Source: Salinirubellus litoreus
GTDB lineage: Archaea > Halobacteriota > Halobacteria > Halobacteriales > Haloarculaceae
Direction of reading: 5' to 3'
Assembly: GCF_037335815.1 (NCBI RefSeq)
Contig: NZ_CP147841.1
Coordinates: 3,162,001-3,226,000, forward strand
DNA length: 64,000 bases
Below are positions 1 through 7,757 of the stretch, piece after piece. Below the pieces are notes generated by a model. It saw only the letters and a program-made list of their open reading frames with translations. It did not search any database and was not told where the DNA came from. The stretch's first letter is position 1, and the number at the start of each line of letters is the position of its first letter. The translations under genes were made by a program, and so were the position numbers.

Positions 1-100
1 CGGGGAGCCGGTTCCGCACCGCCGCGGCGAGCGCGTCGGCGTCGGTCCAGTGACTGCTCGCGGCAGTGTGGAGCAGTACGGTCGTCGGCTGTCGTGGCAT
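1..100 (-). CDS. N-terminal fragment of a probable D-2-hydroxyacid dehydrogenase (cut by window edge)
   Basis: A minus-strand frame begins with ATG at 100-98 and runs off the left edge without a stop, giving 33 residues that start MPRQPTTVLLHTAA and end NRLP. The pattern of a short beta strand (TVLLHTA), a loop and then a helix ending in R-x-R-L-P resembles the N-terminus of the 2-hydroxyacid dehydrogenase at 55210-56181 in this window, which has VLVLRRGAHG followed by a helix ending RERLP. That similarity is the only basis for the product name. It is divergent from the enolase-family gene starting at 201. Only the first strand-helix unit is visible, so cofactor and catalytic motifs cannot be checked. 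Confidence 0.4.
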   Translation of the reverse strand, partial: MPRQPTTVLLHTAASSHWTDADALAAAVRNRLP

Positions 101-166
101 CGAACGGGAGAACTCGCGAGGGGGAGATCAACCTTGGCCCCGGCGGGGCGGGCCCCGCCTCGGCCC

Positions 167-176
167 AACGGTTTTG
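167..176 (+). promoter_or_regulatory. TATA-like box for the gene at 201
   Basis: The sequence aacggttttg has its T-run 26-29 nt before the ATG at 201, the spacing expected for a leaderless haloarchaeal transcript. It supports ATG 201 over the GTG at 189. Confidence 0.5.
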
Positions 177-200
177 TGAGCCGATCCCGTGGGTGTGCCG

Positions 201-1355
201 ATGCGCATCAGCGAGGTGGAGATCCACGAGTTCGAGTACGACCTCCCCGGCGTCGGGTCCGCCGGCGGCAACTGGGTGTACGACCCGGACGCGCGGCGCG
301 AGCCTCCGGGGTTCGTCCTGACGATCCGAACCGCCGACGGGACGGAAGGGAACTACCGCGGGTTCGCGTTCACGCCGCCGATGGTCGCCCAGATCGGGAT
401 GGTCGCCGAGGAGCACCTGCTCGGGCGCGATCCCCTCGAACGGGAGGGTATCTGGACGGAGCTCTGGCGGGCGCTCCGGCACACCGACCACCTCGGCCTC
501 GGGCCGATCGACGTCGCGCTGTGGGACCTCGCGGGCAAGCACCACGGTGCGAGCGTCTCGACCCTCCTCGGTGGCTACCGCGAGCGCCTCCCCACGTACG
601 CCTCGACGTTCTTCGTCGACGAGGAGGCAGACGGGCTCGATACTCCGGAAGCGTTCGCCGACTACGCCGAGGCGTGTCTCGACCGGGGCTACGATGGGTT
701 CAAGTTCCACGGCCACCCCGACTCCCGGCCCGAGTTCGACATCGCCATCTGCGAGGCGCTCGACGAGCGGGTCGGCGGCGAGATGGACCTGATGATCGAC
801 TCCTCGAGCCTATACCGGACCTACGCCGACGCGATCGAGGTGGGCCGGGCGGTCGACGACCTCGACTTCTTCTGGTACGAGGACCCGCTCTGCGACGGCG
901 GGGTGAGCGGCTCGATGGTCCGGAAGCTGGTCGAGGAACTCGAGACGCCGGTGATCGGTCTCGAACACGTCCGGACGGGGCCGTACGGGACCGCCGACCA
1001 CCTGCGGGACGAGGCCCTGGACTTCGTCCGCTCCAGCGCGCACCTCGACGGCGGGATCACGGGCGTCATGAAGGCCGCGAACACCGTCGAGAGCTTCGGA
1101 CTCGACGTCGAGCTCCTGCTCGGCGGGCCGGCCCACGCCCACGCGATGAGCGCGATGCGGAACTCGAGCTACTTCGAGCACGGACTGCTACACCCCGAGG
1201 TCGACTGGCTCCACGACCAGGGGTTCGAGGGCGAGCCCGAGTCGCTCGACGACGACGGGACGATACGCGTCCCCGAGGGACCGGGCCTCGGTGTCGAGAT
1301 CGACTGGGAGTTCGTCGAGGAGCGTCGAACCGGGCACACCGTCTTCGGCGGATAG
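201..1355 (+). CDS. Enolase-superfamily sugar-acid dehydratase-like protein, K-x-H type
   Basis: 384 residues. N-terminal capping domain (about 1-120) is followed by the (beta/alpha)7-beta barrel of the mandelate racemase/muconate lactonizing superfamily. Visible active-site positions are K168-x-H170 on strand 2, metal ligands D200, E227 and E255, D283 on strand 6, and H312/H314 near the strand that carries the usual catalytic histidine. The second lysine of the common K-x-K motif is replaced by histidine. The family removes the alpha proton of a carboxylate, and most sugar-acid members then lose water to give a 2-keto-3-deoxy acid; the exact substrate cannot be read here. ATG 201 is chosen because the close relative at 30127 starts with the same MRISEVEIHEF and a promoter box fits. 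Related members: 30127, 38054 and 60191. Confidence 0.85.
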   Translation: MRISEVEIHEFEYDLPGVGSAGGNWVYDPDARREPPGFVLTIRTADGTEGNYRGFAFTPPMVAQIGMVAEEHLLGRDPLEREGIWTELWRALRHTDHLGLGPIDVALWDLAGKHHGASVSTLLGGYRERLPTYASTFFVDEEADGLDTPEAFADYAEACLDRGYDGFKFHGHPDSRPEFDIAICEALDERVGGEMDLMIDSSSLYRTYADAIEVGRAVDDLDFFWYEDPLCDGGVSGSMVRKLVEELETPVIGLEHVRTGPYGTADHLRDEALDFVRSSAHLDGGITGVMKAANTVESFGLDVELLLGGPAHAHAMSAMRNSSYFEHGLLHPEVDWLHDQGFEGEPESLDDDGTIRVPEGPGLGVEIDWEFVEERRTGHTVFGG

Positions 1356-1403
1356 GCGGCCGTCACGGGGGTGGTCGCACTCATCGGAAGGTTGGCAGGC
1401 CCC

Positions 1404-2630
1404 TCAGTGGCCGACCGATCCGGGGCCGTGCGTGCGGACGAGCCAGGACGTGACGCCGGCGTACGCGACCAGACAGATGGCGAGCCCGACGAACGCTGTC
1501 CCGAACCCCGCTCGTTCGGCGACCAGCCCGACGTATCCCGGCCCGAGGCTCCCGACGGCGATGAAGACGGTCCCGACCGCACCGAAGTCACCGCCGACAC
1601 TGGAGGAGGGGACCGCGTCCATCAGGTGGGCGAGCATGACCGGCCAGTTCGCCGTGAGGCCGACGGCGAGGACGGCGACCCCGGCGAGTGCGACTGTCGG
1701 ACCCTCGGCGAGGACGAGCAGGCCGACGCCGGCGGCGCTCACGAGCCCGGCCGTCGTCGCCACGCGGAGCGGGCCGAAGCGGTCGCCGAGTCCGCCGGCG
1801 AGGGGATTGACCAGCATCCCGACGACGAAGAACGCCGCGAACGCGTTGCTGGCGAGCGCCGGTGCCAGCCCCTTCTCGACCTGGAGGAACGTCGGGAGGA
1901 AGGCGATGGCCCCCTCGTTGGCGAACGCGAGGAGGGCGAAGGCGACGACCAGCCGGCGGATGCGGCGGGTCGCGAACACCCGACGGACGGTCTCCTCCAG
2001 CCCGAGCGCCGGGACGTCGAGGTCGTACGACTCCTCGCTCCAGTAGTGGAGCAGCACGGCGACGACCACCAGCAGGGCGGCCATCACGAGGTAGCCGTCT
2101 CGCCACCCGAGGACGGCCGGGACGAGCAGGGCGGTCCCCGCGGCGGCGACGCCGCCGAGGTTGAAGAACGCCTCGTAGACGCCGTAGGCCTGCCCGCGGC
2201 GCTCGACGAACAGGTCCGAGACCGACACGACCGCGGCCGGCAGCCAGAGCCCGATACCGACGCCGAGGACGGCCGCGGCGAGCAGGAACGTCCAGTAGGT
2301 GCGCGCCCCGAGCATGAGCGCGGCACCGGCGGTGGCTCCCACGAGGCCCGCGGCGAGGACGGTCTTGCGGGAGAGCCGGTCGGCCAGCCGCCCGCCGGGG
2401 TACCGGCAGAGGGCGACCATCGCCCACATGACGGAGAGCGCGACACCGGCGAGCCCCGGCGAGATCCCCAGGTCCTCGATCACCCGCGGGAGGACCGGCG
2501 CGAGCACCAGCCGGGTCGTCATCACCACGGTCGTGCCCGCGGAGACCAGAAGCAGGAGTCGGCCGGTGTAGCCTGTCAGCAGTCGTTCCCGGTCCGTCCC
2601 CGTGGCCTGTGCGTGTTCGCCCACGGTCAC
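1404..2630 (-). CDS. Major facilitator superfamily transporter
   Basis: About 408 residues from the GTG at 2630; a second GTG at 2624 is equally possible. Twelve hydrophobic segments are evident. The loop between segments 2 and 3 carries the MFS motif A form GGRLADRLSRK, around residue 80. It is a secondary carrier in the cytoplasmic membrane. The substrate cannot be assigned, but the setting among sugar-acid enzymes makes an organic acid or sugar acid uptake role plausible (inference). It is convergent with the enolase-family gene ending at 1355 and divergent from a second MFS gene at 2753, with a 122-nt shared upstream region. The frame extends further upstream, but those residues are hydrophilic and not MFS-like. 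Confidence 0.8.
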   Translation of the reverse strand: MTVGEHAQATGTDRERLLTGYTGRLLLLVSAGTTVVMTTRLVLAPVLPRVIEDLGISPGLAGVALSVMWAMVALCRYPGGRLADRLSRKTVLAAGLVGATAGAALMLGARTYWTFLLAAAVLGVGIGLWLPAAVVSVSDLFVERRGQAYGVYEAFFNLGGVAAAGTALLVPAVLGWRDGYLVMAALLVVVAVLLHYWSEESYDLDVPALGLEETVRRVFATRRIRRLVVAFALLAFANEGAIAFLPTFLQVEKGLAPALASNAFAAFFVVGMLVNPLAGGLGDRFGPLRVATTAGLVSAAGVGLLVLAEGPTVALAGVAVLAVGLTANWPVMLAHLMDAVPSSSVGGDFGAVGTVFIAVGSLGPGYVGLVAERAGFGTAFVGLAICLVAYAGVTSWLVRTHGPGSVGH

Positions 2631-2752
2631 CCTGCACCCGACCGGTACTTGACTCTGTATGACGGCCGTGAGGTGGGGTGGAATCCGGGCACGGGTATCG
2701 GACACGAGAAGCACACCGAACGGTTATCAGCACCCCACGCCGGACGTAGCCC

Positions 2753-3964
2753 GTGAGAGACGTGGCGCGAGAGGAGTGGGTTCTGGTGCTCCCGCTGGTC
2801 GCCCTCTCCGCGCTGTCGAACGCCTACATCATCGTCCCGGCGAGCGTCCTCCCGCTGGTCCGACGGGGCCTCGACATCGACGCGACGGCCGCGGGGTGGG
2901 TGGTGAGCGCCGTCTTCGCCGCACAGATCGTCTCGAGCGTTCCCGCGGGGGTCGCACTCGACCGATTCGGGGCCCGGAATCTGCTCGGGCTGGCGGCCGC
3001 CGGGCTCGTCGCTGCCGGTCTGTGGGGGACCGCGAGCGCGGCGAGCGGTGACTACGCCTCGCTGGTCGCCTCGCGGCTGCTCGGCGGTACCGCCAGTATC
3101 GTCGTCTGGAACGCCGGCGTCACGGTCATCGGTGCCGCATTCGAGGCGGAACGCCGTGCGACCGCCGTCGGTCTGTTCACCGCCGCTTCACCCGCCGGGT
3201 TCGCGCTCGGTCACCTCACTGGGCCGCTCGTGGCGGCGGTCGACTGGACCGCGATCTTCGCCGTCTACGCCCTACTCGCGGGCTTCCCCCTGGCGGTGTT
3301 CTGGTTCGGGAGCACGAACGCCCGGACAGGAGCCGACGATGCTCGGCCCGAAGTGGTGGACTCCGGGTCCCTCGGAGACGTACTCTCGATATCGAGCGTC
3401 CGCGTCCTCGCCCCGACGGCGTTCGCGGCGATGTCCGTCTACGTCCTGCTCAACAGCTGGACCCCGACCTACCTGGCCGAGGAGCTGGGTGCCACGCTCG
3501 CAACCGGCGGCCTCGTCGTCGCGGTGCTACCCGCCGTCGGCGTCCTCTCGCGGACCGGCGGGGGCGTCGTCTCCGACCGGCTGTTCGGCGGCCGTCGCCG
3601 GCCCGTGGTCGCGCTCTCGTTTCTCGTCCCGCTCCCGCTGCTCGCGGCGCTCGCGGGCGTCTCGACGCTCGCGACGGCGCTCCTCGTACTCCTGCTGGCG
3701 GGGTTCTTCGTCCAGCTCGCCGTCGGCGTGCTGTTCACCGCGGCCGGCGAACTCGTCGAGCCGTCGATCGCCGGAACCGCCGTCGCCACCGTCACCGCGG
3801 CGGGGGCGGTCGGATCGTTCACCGCGCCGCTCGTCGCCGGCGCGCTCATCGACGCGACCGGCTCGTTCCTCCCCGCCTTCGGCTACGGCGGACTGGTCGG
3901 ACTCGTGGGGCTCGGGCTGGCGTACCTGCTGCCGGAGCCCGGTCGCCGTCGGGGGAACGAGTAG
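2753..3964 (+). CDS. Major facilitator superfamily transporter
   Basis: 403 residues from a GTG start. About twelve transmembrane segments are visible; the motif A-like loop GVALDRFGARN lies near residue 65-75, and a central hydrophilic loop (about 185-205) separates the two six-helix halves. It has no strong similarity to the adjacent divergent MFS protein beyond fold-level motifs, so the two probably carry different substrates. It is followed after 59 nt by an FAH-family gene and then by an L-2-hydroxyglutarate oxidase on the same strand, which suggests import of a hydroxy acid or sugar acid processed by those enzymes (inference). An internal GTG at 2762 could also be the start. Confidence 0.8.
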   Translation: MRDVAREEWVLVLPLVALSALSNAYIIVPASVLPLVRRGLDIDATAAGWVVSAVFAAQIVSSVPAGVALDRFGARNLLGLAAAGLVAAGLWGTASAASGDYASLVASRLLGGTASIVVWNAGVTVIGAAFEAERRATAVGLFTAASPAGFALGHLTGPLVAAVDWTAIFAVYALLAGFPLAVFWFGSTNARTGADDARPEVVDSGSLGDVLSISSVRVLAPTAFAAMSVYVLLNSWTPTYLAEELGATLATGGLVVAVLPAVGVLSRTGGGVVSDRLFGGRRRPVVALSFLVPLPLLAALAGVSTLATALLVLLLAGFFVQLAVGVLFTAAGELVEPSIAGTAVATVTAAGAVGSFTAPLVAGALIDATGSFLPAFGYGGLVGLVGLGLAYLLPEPGRRRGNE

Positions 3965-4023
3965 TCCGGATGCACACCGGCCACCCGAAGGACTAACCCG
4001 CAGAGCGTCGAGGCCCGACCACC

Positions 4024-4746
4024 ATGCGCACCGCGAGGGTCCGCACGCCGGACGGAGTGGTCACCGGGGAGTACGACGACGAGAGCGTCACCGCCGACGG
4101 GGAGACGCACGATCTCGCCGACGGGGACGTCGAACTGCTCGCGCCGGTCGAACCACCGGTGTTCTACTGCGCCGCCCGAAACTACGGGTCGTACATCGAG
4201 GAGAACGAGTTCGAGGACCCGGGAGGTGTGGAGTTCTTCCTCAAACCGCCGGTGTCCGTCCACCCGCCCGAGGCGACCATCCCGTACCCGTCGTTCTCCG
4301 GGGAGATCGGCTACGCCGGGGAGCTCGCGGCGGTGATCGGGACCGAGTGCAGGGACGTCCCACGGGACGAGGTGGCCGACGTGGTGCGCGGATACACCAT
4401 CATGAACGACGTGGATGCGAAGGACCAGCCGCGTATCTCGATGCGCAAGGCGTTCGACGCGGCCGCGCCGCTCGGCCCCTGCATCGCGACGGACGTGGAT
4501 CCGACCGACCTCGATATCGAAACGCGGATCGAGGGTGAGCTCCGCCAGCAGGCCAACACGGGCGAGATGAACCACCCGCCGGACGAGGTGATCTCGTTCC
4601 TCTCCGAGCGGTTCACCCTCCGGCCGGGCGACGTGATCGCGTTCGGGAGCCCCGCCAACCCGGGGCCGTTCGAGCCCGGCGACGAGATCGCCGTGACATA
4701 CGAGGGGATCGGCACGCTCCGGAACACGCTCGGCTCGCCGGAGTGA
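4024..4746 (+). CDS. Fumarylacetoacetate hydrolase (FAH) family protein
   Basis: 240 residues, single FAH-type catalytic domain. The acidic metal site is visible as E94 and E100 in the segment GEIGYAGELAAVIG and D129 in MNDVDAKD. The C-terminal signature GSPANPGPFEPGD followed by YEGIGTLRNTL is typical. Family members hydrolyse or decarboxylate beta-diketo or 2-keto acids with Mg2+; in non-phosphorylating rhamnose and fucose routes such an enzyme cleaves a 2,4-diketo-3-deoxy acid to pyruvate plus lactate. Which of these it does is not visible. Located between an MFS carrier and L-2-hydroxyglutarate oxidase. ATG 4024 lies 28-31 nt after a ctaa element at 3993, consistent with a leaderless start. 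The protein is slightly short for the family, with a reduced N-terminal region. Confidence 0.85.
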   Translation: MRTARVRTPDGVVTGEYDDESVTADGETHDLADGDVELLAPVEPPVFYCAARNYGSYIEENEFEDPGGVEFFLKPPVSVHPPEATIPYPSFSGEIGYAGELAAVIGTECRDVPRDEVADVVRGYTIMNDVDAKDQPRISMRKAFDAAAPLGPCIATDVDPTDLDIETRIEGELRQQANTGEMNHPPDEVISFLSERFTLRPGDVIAFGSPANPGPFEPGDEIAVTYEGIGTLRNTLGSPE

Positions 4747-4862
4747 TCCCGTAGTCGGCCAGCCGAACTCGCCGACACGGTCGGTGATCAGCGCCGTCGA
4801 GCGGACGGCTCGTGCCGACATGACGCAACCGTCAAGTCCCCACGTGACTGAGCCGTAGCAGT

Positions 4863-6065
4863 ATGTCAGACCACGACGTCGCCGTCATCGGGGGCGGGTG
4901 CGTCGGCCTGTCGGTAGCGAAGCATCTCCTCGAACGCGACAGCACCCTGGACGTCTGCGTGATCGAGAAGGAGTACCACCTCGCGGAGCACCAGAGCGGG
5001 CGTAACTCGGGGGTACTCCACCCGGGGTTCAACTACCCGCCCGGATCGCTCAAGGCCCGCTTCGCCACCGAGGGGACGAGCCGGATGAAGTCCTACTGCC
5101 GGGAGAACGGCATCCCGCTCGAGGAGTTCGGCGTCGTCGTGGCGGCGACCGACGACGCCGAGGTCGAGCGCCTCGACGACCTCGACGAGCAGGCCGAGGC
5201 GAACGGCGTCGAGGCCTCGATCATCGACGGCGACGAGCTCCGCGAACACGAGCCCCACGCGGCTGGCATCGCGGCGCTGTACTGTCCGGAGGCGGCCTCG
5301 GTCGACTCCCAGCAGTACGTCTACACGCTGGCGCGCGAGGTGTCAAGCCAGGGCACGACGTTCTACATGGGGCACGAGGTCGAGTGCCTCGACGAGGTGG
5401 CCGGCGGGCACCGGATCGAGACGTCCAACGGGAGACTGACCGCCGACTACGTCGTGAACGCCGCCGGCCTGTACGCCGACCGGCTGGCACAGCAGGTCGG
5501 CGTCGGGCACGACATGCAGGTCGTCCCGTTCCGCGGGGAGTACTACGAGCTCGTACCCGAGCGCCGGGACATCTGTCGGACCATGATCTACCCGACGCCG
5601 GACCCCGAGCTACCGTTCCTGGGCGTCCACTACACGCGGCGGACGGACGGGAAGGTCATCGTGGGCCCGAACGCGGTGCTCGCGTTCGGACGCGAGGCCT
5701 ACCGGAACACCGACTTCGATCTCGGGGAGCTGAAGGAGACGCTCGGCTACGAGGGGTTCTGGCGGCTCGTCGCCTCGCGGAAGATGCTCGGCGTCGCGGT
5801 CGACGAATTAGGAAAGTCCTACCGGAAGGAGCGGTTCGTCGAGGCATCGCGGAAGCTCGTCCCGGGGGTGCGCGAGGAGGACTTCGCGCGGAGCTACGCC
5901 GGCATCCGCGCACAACTGGTGAGCGACGACGGACAGCTCGTCAAGGACCCGGTGTTCGAACACGGGGCGCGCTCGACGCACGTGCTCAACGCGGTCTCAC
6001 CGGGGCTCACCTCGTCGCTCCCGTTCGGCGAACACGTCGCCGAGCAGGTCGCCGAGCGGCTCTGA
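4863..6065 (+). CDS. lhgO: L-2-hydroxyglutarate oxidase (FAD-dependent)
   Basis: 400 residues. The N-terminal FAD-binding Rossmann motif is VIGGGCVGLSVAKHL (about 8-22), followed by an acidic end of strand 2 (VIEKEYHLAEHQSGRNSGV) characteristic of LhgO in the DAO/GlpD family, including the SGRNSGV stretch near the flavin. The C-terminal segment with GIRAQL and ending NAVSPGLTSSLPFGEHV also matches the family. It oxidises L-2-hydroxyglutarate to 2-oxoglutarate and passes electrons to the quinone pool. Related L-2-hydroxy acids are possible substrates in this sugar-acid setting (inference). It is on the strand of the FAH and MFS genes, 116 nt downstream of the FAH gene. Its stop is 3 nt from the convergent gene ending at 6069. 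Confidence 0.85.
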   Translation: MSDHDVAVIGGGCVGLSVAKHLLERDSTLDVCVIEKEYHLAEHQSGRNSGVLHPGFNYPPGSLKARFATEGTSRMKSYCRENGIPLEEFGVVVAATDDAEVERLDDLDEQAEANGVEASIIDGDELREHEPHAAGIAALYCPEAASVDSQQYVYTLAREVSSQGTTFYMGHEVECLDEVAGGHRIETSNGRLTADYVVNAAGLYADRLAQQVGVGHDMQVVPFRGEYYELVPERRDICRTMIYPTPDPELPFLGVHYTRRTDGKVIVGPNAVLAFGREAYRNTDFDLGELKETLGYEGFWRLVASRKMLGVAVDELGKSYRKERFVEASRKLVPGVREEDFARSYAGIRAQLVSDDGQLVKDPVFEHGARSTHVLNAVSPGLTSSLPFGEHVAEQVAERL

Positions 6066-6068
6066 ACG

Positions 6069-7172
6069 CTATTCGAACGAGGCGGGTGTCTCCTCGACCC
6101 CGAGCGCCTCGGCGAGGTCGACGAACAGGTCGATCGTCTCCTCGGCGACGGGGATTCCCTCGGCCTCCCGCTCGGTCCGCATGCGGTGTTCGGACTCGCC
6201 GGGCAGCAGCGCCCGGTCGCCGCGGGCGGCGTCGCCGGCCGGAATCTCCTCGGGGAAGTCGGCCGAGGCGATGTTCTCGGCGAACGCCTCGACCCGTGCG
6301 CGGTTGGCCTCCTCCGAGGCGAACCGGTCGGGGTCGATGGCGACGAACGCGGCCGCGTTGTTGACGACGCCCTCGGCGTCCTGCCCGGCCACGAGCGAGT
6401 CGCCGAGCATCCCCGCGAACAGTTCGACCATCGCCGCGAGACCGAACCCCTTGTAGCCCGACGTGAGCCCGCCGAGCGGTAGTATCGCACCCTCGCCCTC
6501 CTCGTACGACGAGGCGTCGGTGACGTACTCGCCGTCCTCGCCGACGGCCCAGCCCTCGGGGAGGGGTTCGCCCTCGACAGCGCGCTTTGTGACCTTCCCG
6601 TGGGCGACCTGGCTCGTTGCCATGTCGAGGACGACCGGGAAGTCGAGTGCGCCGAACGAGGGCGTCCCGAAGGCGAGGGGGTTCGTGGCGATCCGGCGGT
6701 CGCCGCTCCCGGGGATGCTCACCAGGGGGGCGAGCCCGCCGGTGTTGACCCAGGCGGCGAAGACGAACCCCCGGTCGGCGGCGCGCTCGGCCCACTCCCC
6801 GATGCGCCCGAGGTGGGCCCCGTTCCGGACGCCGACGGCCGCGACCCCGTGTTCGGCCGCCCGCTCGGTCGCGGCGTCGACCGCGTGCCGCCCGACGACC
6901 TGGCCGAAGGCCTTGTGGCCGTCGACCTGCGCGGTCGCACCCATCTCACCCACTACCTCGGGGGTCGCGGTGGGATCGATCTCGTCGACGTCGAGCATCC
7001 GACGGTACAGCATCGGCAGCCGAATGGTCCCGTGTGAGCGGTGGCCCCGCAGGTCGGCGGCGACGAGCGACTCCGCGACCTGCTCGGCCGCCTCGCCCGA
7101 CGCGCCGTAGGCGGCGACGATATCTCTCGCGAACGGTTCGAGCTCCTCCGCAGGGATGCGTCTCTTGCTCAT
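6069..7172 (-). CDS. LDH2/malate dehydrogenase family NAD(P)-dependent oxidoreductase
   Basis: 367 residues from the ATG at 7172; an upstream in-frame ATG would put the promoter box inside the gene. It belongs to the malate/L-lactate dehydrogenase family that is unrelated to classical Rossmann LDH. The conserved LRGHRSHG (H44, H47) carries the catalytic histidine region, and GSGDRRIATNPLAFG and TSGYKGFGLA correspond to family cofactor-binding segments. Members reduce 2-keto acids or oxidise L-lactate, L-malate, ureidoglycolate or 2,3-diketogulonate. In this context oxidation of an L-hydroxy acid from a sugar-acid pathway is plausible (inference). Convergent with lhgO. Confidence 0.85.
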   Translation of the reverse strand: MSKRRIPAEELEPFARDIVAAYGASGEAAEQVAESLVAADLRGHRSHGTIRLPMLYRRMLDVDEIDPTATPEVVGEMGATAQVDGHKAFGQVVGRHAVDAATERAAEHGVAAVGVRNGAHLGRIGEWAERAADRGFVFAAWVNTGGLAPLVSIPGSGDRRIATNPLAFGTPSFGALDFPVVLDMATSQVAHGKVTKRAVEGEPLPEGWAVGEDGEYVTDASSYEEGEGAILPLGGLTSGYKGFGLAAMVELFAGMLGDSLVAGQDAEGVVNNAAAFVAIDPDRFASEEANRARVEAFAENIASADFPEEIPAGDAARGDRALLPGESEHRMRTEREAEGIPVAEETIDLFVDLAEALGVEETPASFE

Positions 7173-7194
7173 GGCGCTCCCCTCTCGGGGTGGC

Positions 7195-7201
7195 ATAAAT
7201 A
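7195..7201 (-). promoter_or_regulatory. TATA-like box for the gene starting at 7172
   Basis: On the minus strand this reads tatttatg, 23-29 nt upstream of the ATG at 7172. It fits a leaderless start. Confidence 0.55.
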
Positions 7202-7265
7202 GACTGGTGATCACGGATCGGTCTCGATCGCTCGGGCGGACCCCTCACGAGTCGCTTTGCTCCCC

Positions 7266-7322
7266 GTTCGGGTGTCAGTGGTCCTCGTTCCCTGGATTCA
7301 CGGCTCGCTTCGCTCGCGGGTC
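7266..7322 (+). repeat. Direct repeat, copy 1 (second copy 7381-7437; part copy 7720-7740)
   Basis: A 57-nt unit beginning gttcgggtg, containing ggtcctcg, ttcacggctcgct and ending near a gggtc/gttc boundary, recurs 115 nt downstream with a few substitutions. A 21-nt portion beginning gttcggatgaagg recurs at 7720. In translation the copies give the repeated EDHLHPNGE on the minus strand. The end of the third copy runs into the hairpin that abuts the stop codon of the gene at 7758. Confidence 0.65.
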
Positions 7323-7442
7323 ACTCCGTTCCTCGCTCGCGTTTTGGGACGCTCCCATCCGATCTCGTCCCGCTCTCGCCGTTCGGGTGAAGGTGGTCCT
7401 CGCTTCCTGGGTTCACGGCTCGCTCCACTCGCCGTTCACCAT

Positions 7443-7467
7443 CGAGGCCTCCCGCTGGTCGGCCTCG
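7443..7467. repeat. Palindromic element, TCnCNNNGnTC loop
   Basis: Stem CGAGGCC/GGCCTCG (7 bp) with loop TCCCGCTGGTC. Loop positions 3:9 and 4:8 are C:G pairs. A diverged member of the family in this block. Confidence 0.6.
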
Positions 7468-7634
7468 CTTCGCTCGGACCACCCTACTGCTCACGGGTCG
7501 TCGCATCGCTCCTCACGGCTCGCTCCGCTCCCCGTCTGTTCGCGGGCTCTGCCCGCTCGCACGGTCCGAGGGACCTCCGGTCCCTCGCCGTTCGTCCGTC
7601 CGCGGCCGAACGTAGGGAGGCCGCGCTACTGCTC

Positions 7635-7655
7635 GCGGTTCACTTCGTTCACCGC
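7635..7655. repeat. Palindromic element, TCnCTNCGnTC loop
   Basis: Stem GCGGT/ACCGC (5 bp) with loop TCACTTCGTTC. Loop pair 3:9 is A:T. Confidence 0.6.
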
Positions 7656-7665
7656 TCGCTTTTCC

Positions 7666-7690
7666 GAGGCGCTCCCTACGGTCGCGCCTC
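7666..7690. repeat. Palindromic element, TCnCTNCGnTC loop
   Basis: Stem GAGGCGC/GCGCCTC (7 bp) with loop TCCCTACGGTC. Compare 60058-60082, where the same loop has a stem differing by a compensated base pair. Confidence 0.65.
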
Positions 7691-7730
7691 GCTACTCCTC
7701 ACGGCTCGCTCCACTCGCCGTTCGGATGAA

Positions 7731-7757
7731 GGTGGTCCTCACTCCGTTCGGACCACC
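7731..7757 (-). terminator. Stop-abutting hairpin of the palindromic family, possible 3'-end signal
   Basis: Stem GGTGGTCC/GGACCACC (8 bp) with loop TCACTCCGTTC (loop pair 3:9 is A:T). It begins directly after the stop codon (7760-7758) of the GlcD-type gene. A role in transcript 3'-end formation is inferred from position only. Confidence 0.45.

Larger units (their letters stand above)
7240..7757. repeat. Gene-free block of small palindromes and a direct repeat
   Basis: The 585-nt gap 7173-7757 has no credible gene. Open frames across it encode only low-complexity R/S/T-rich peptides, and the minus-strand frames repeat EDHLHPNGE, an artefact of the repeat. It is filled with hairpins whose 11-nt loop fits TCnCTNCGnTC (clear copies at 7443, 7635, 7666 and 7731; partial copies near 7305, 7420, 7466 and 7520). 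A further hairpin without this loop lies at 7568-7586 (GAGGGAC/GTCCCTC). A second, smaller block with the same loops lies at 59996-60144. Confidence 0.8.

Noticed and set aside
50..1453. Long plus-strand open frame rich in Arg and Pro
   Set aside because: It is a shadow frame over the enolase-family gene at 201-1355, with no domain and an R/P/G-rich composition typical of out-of-frame high-GC coding sequence.
7240..7757. CRISPR array
   Set aside because: The palindromes have no regular spacers of uniform length, no repeat of 28-37 nt, and no cas genes nearby.
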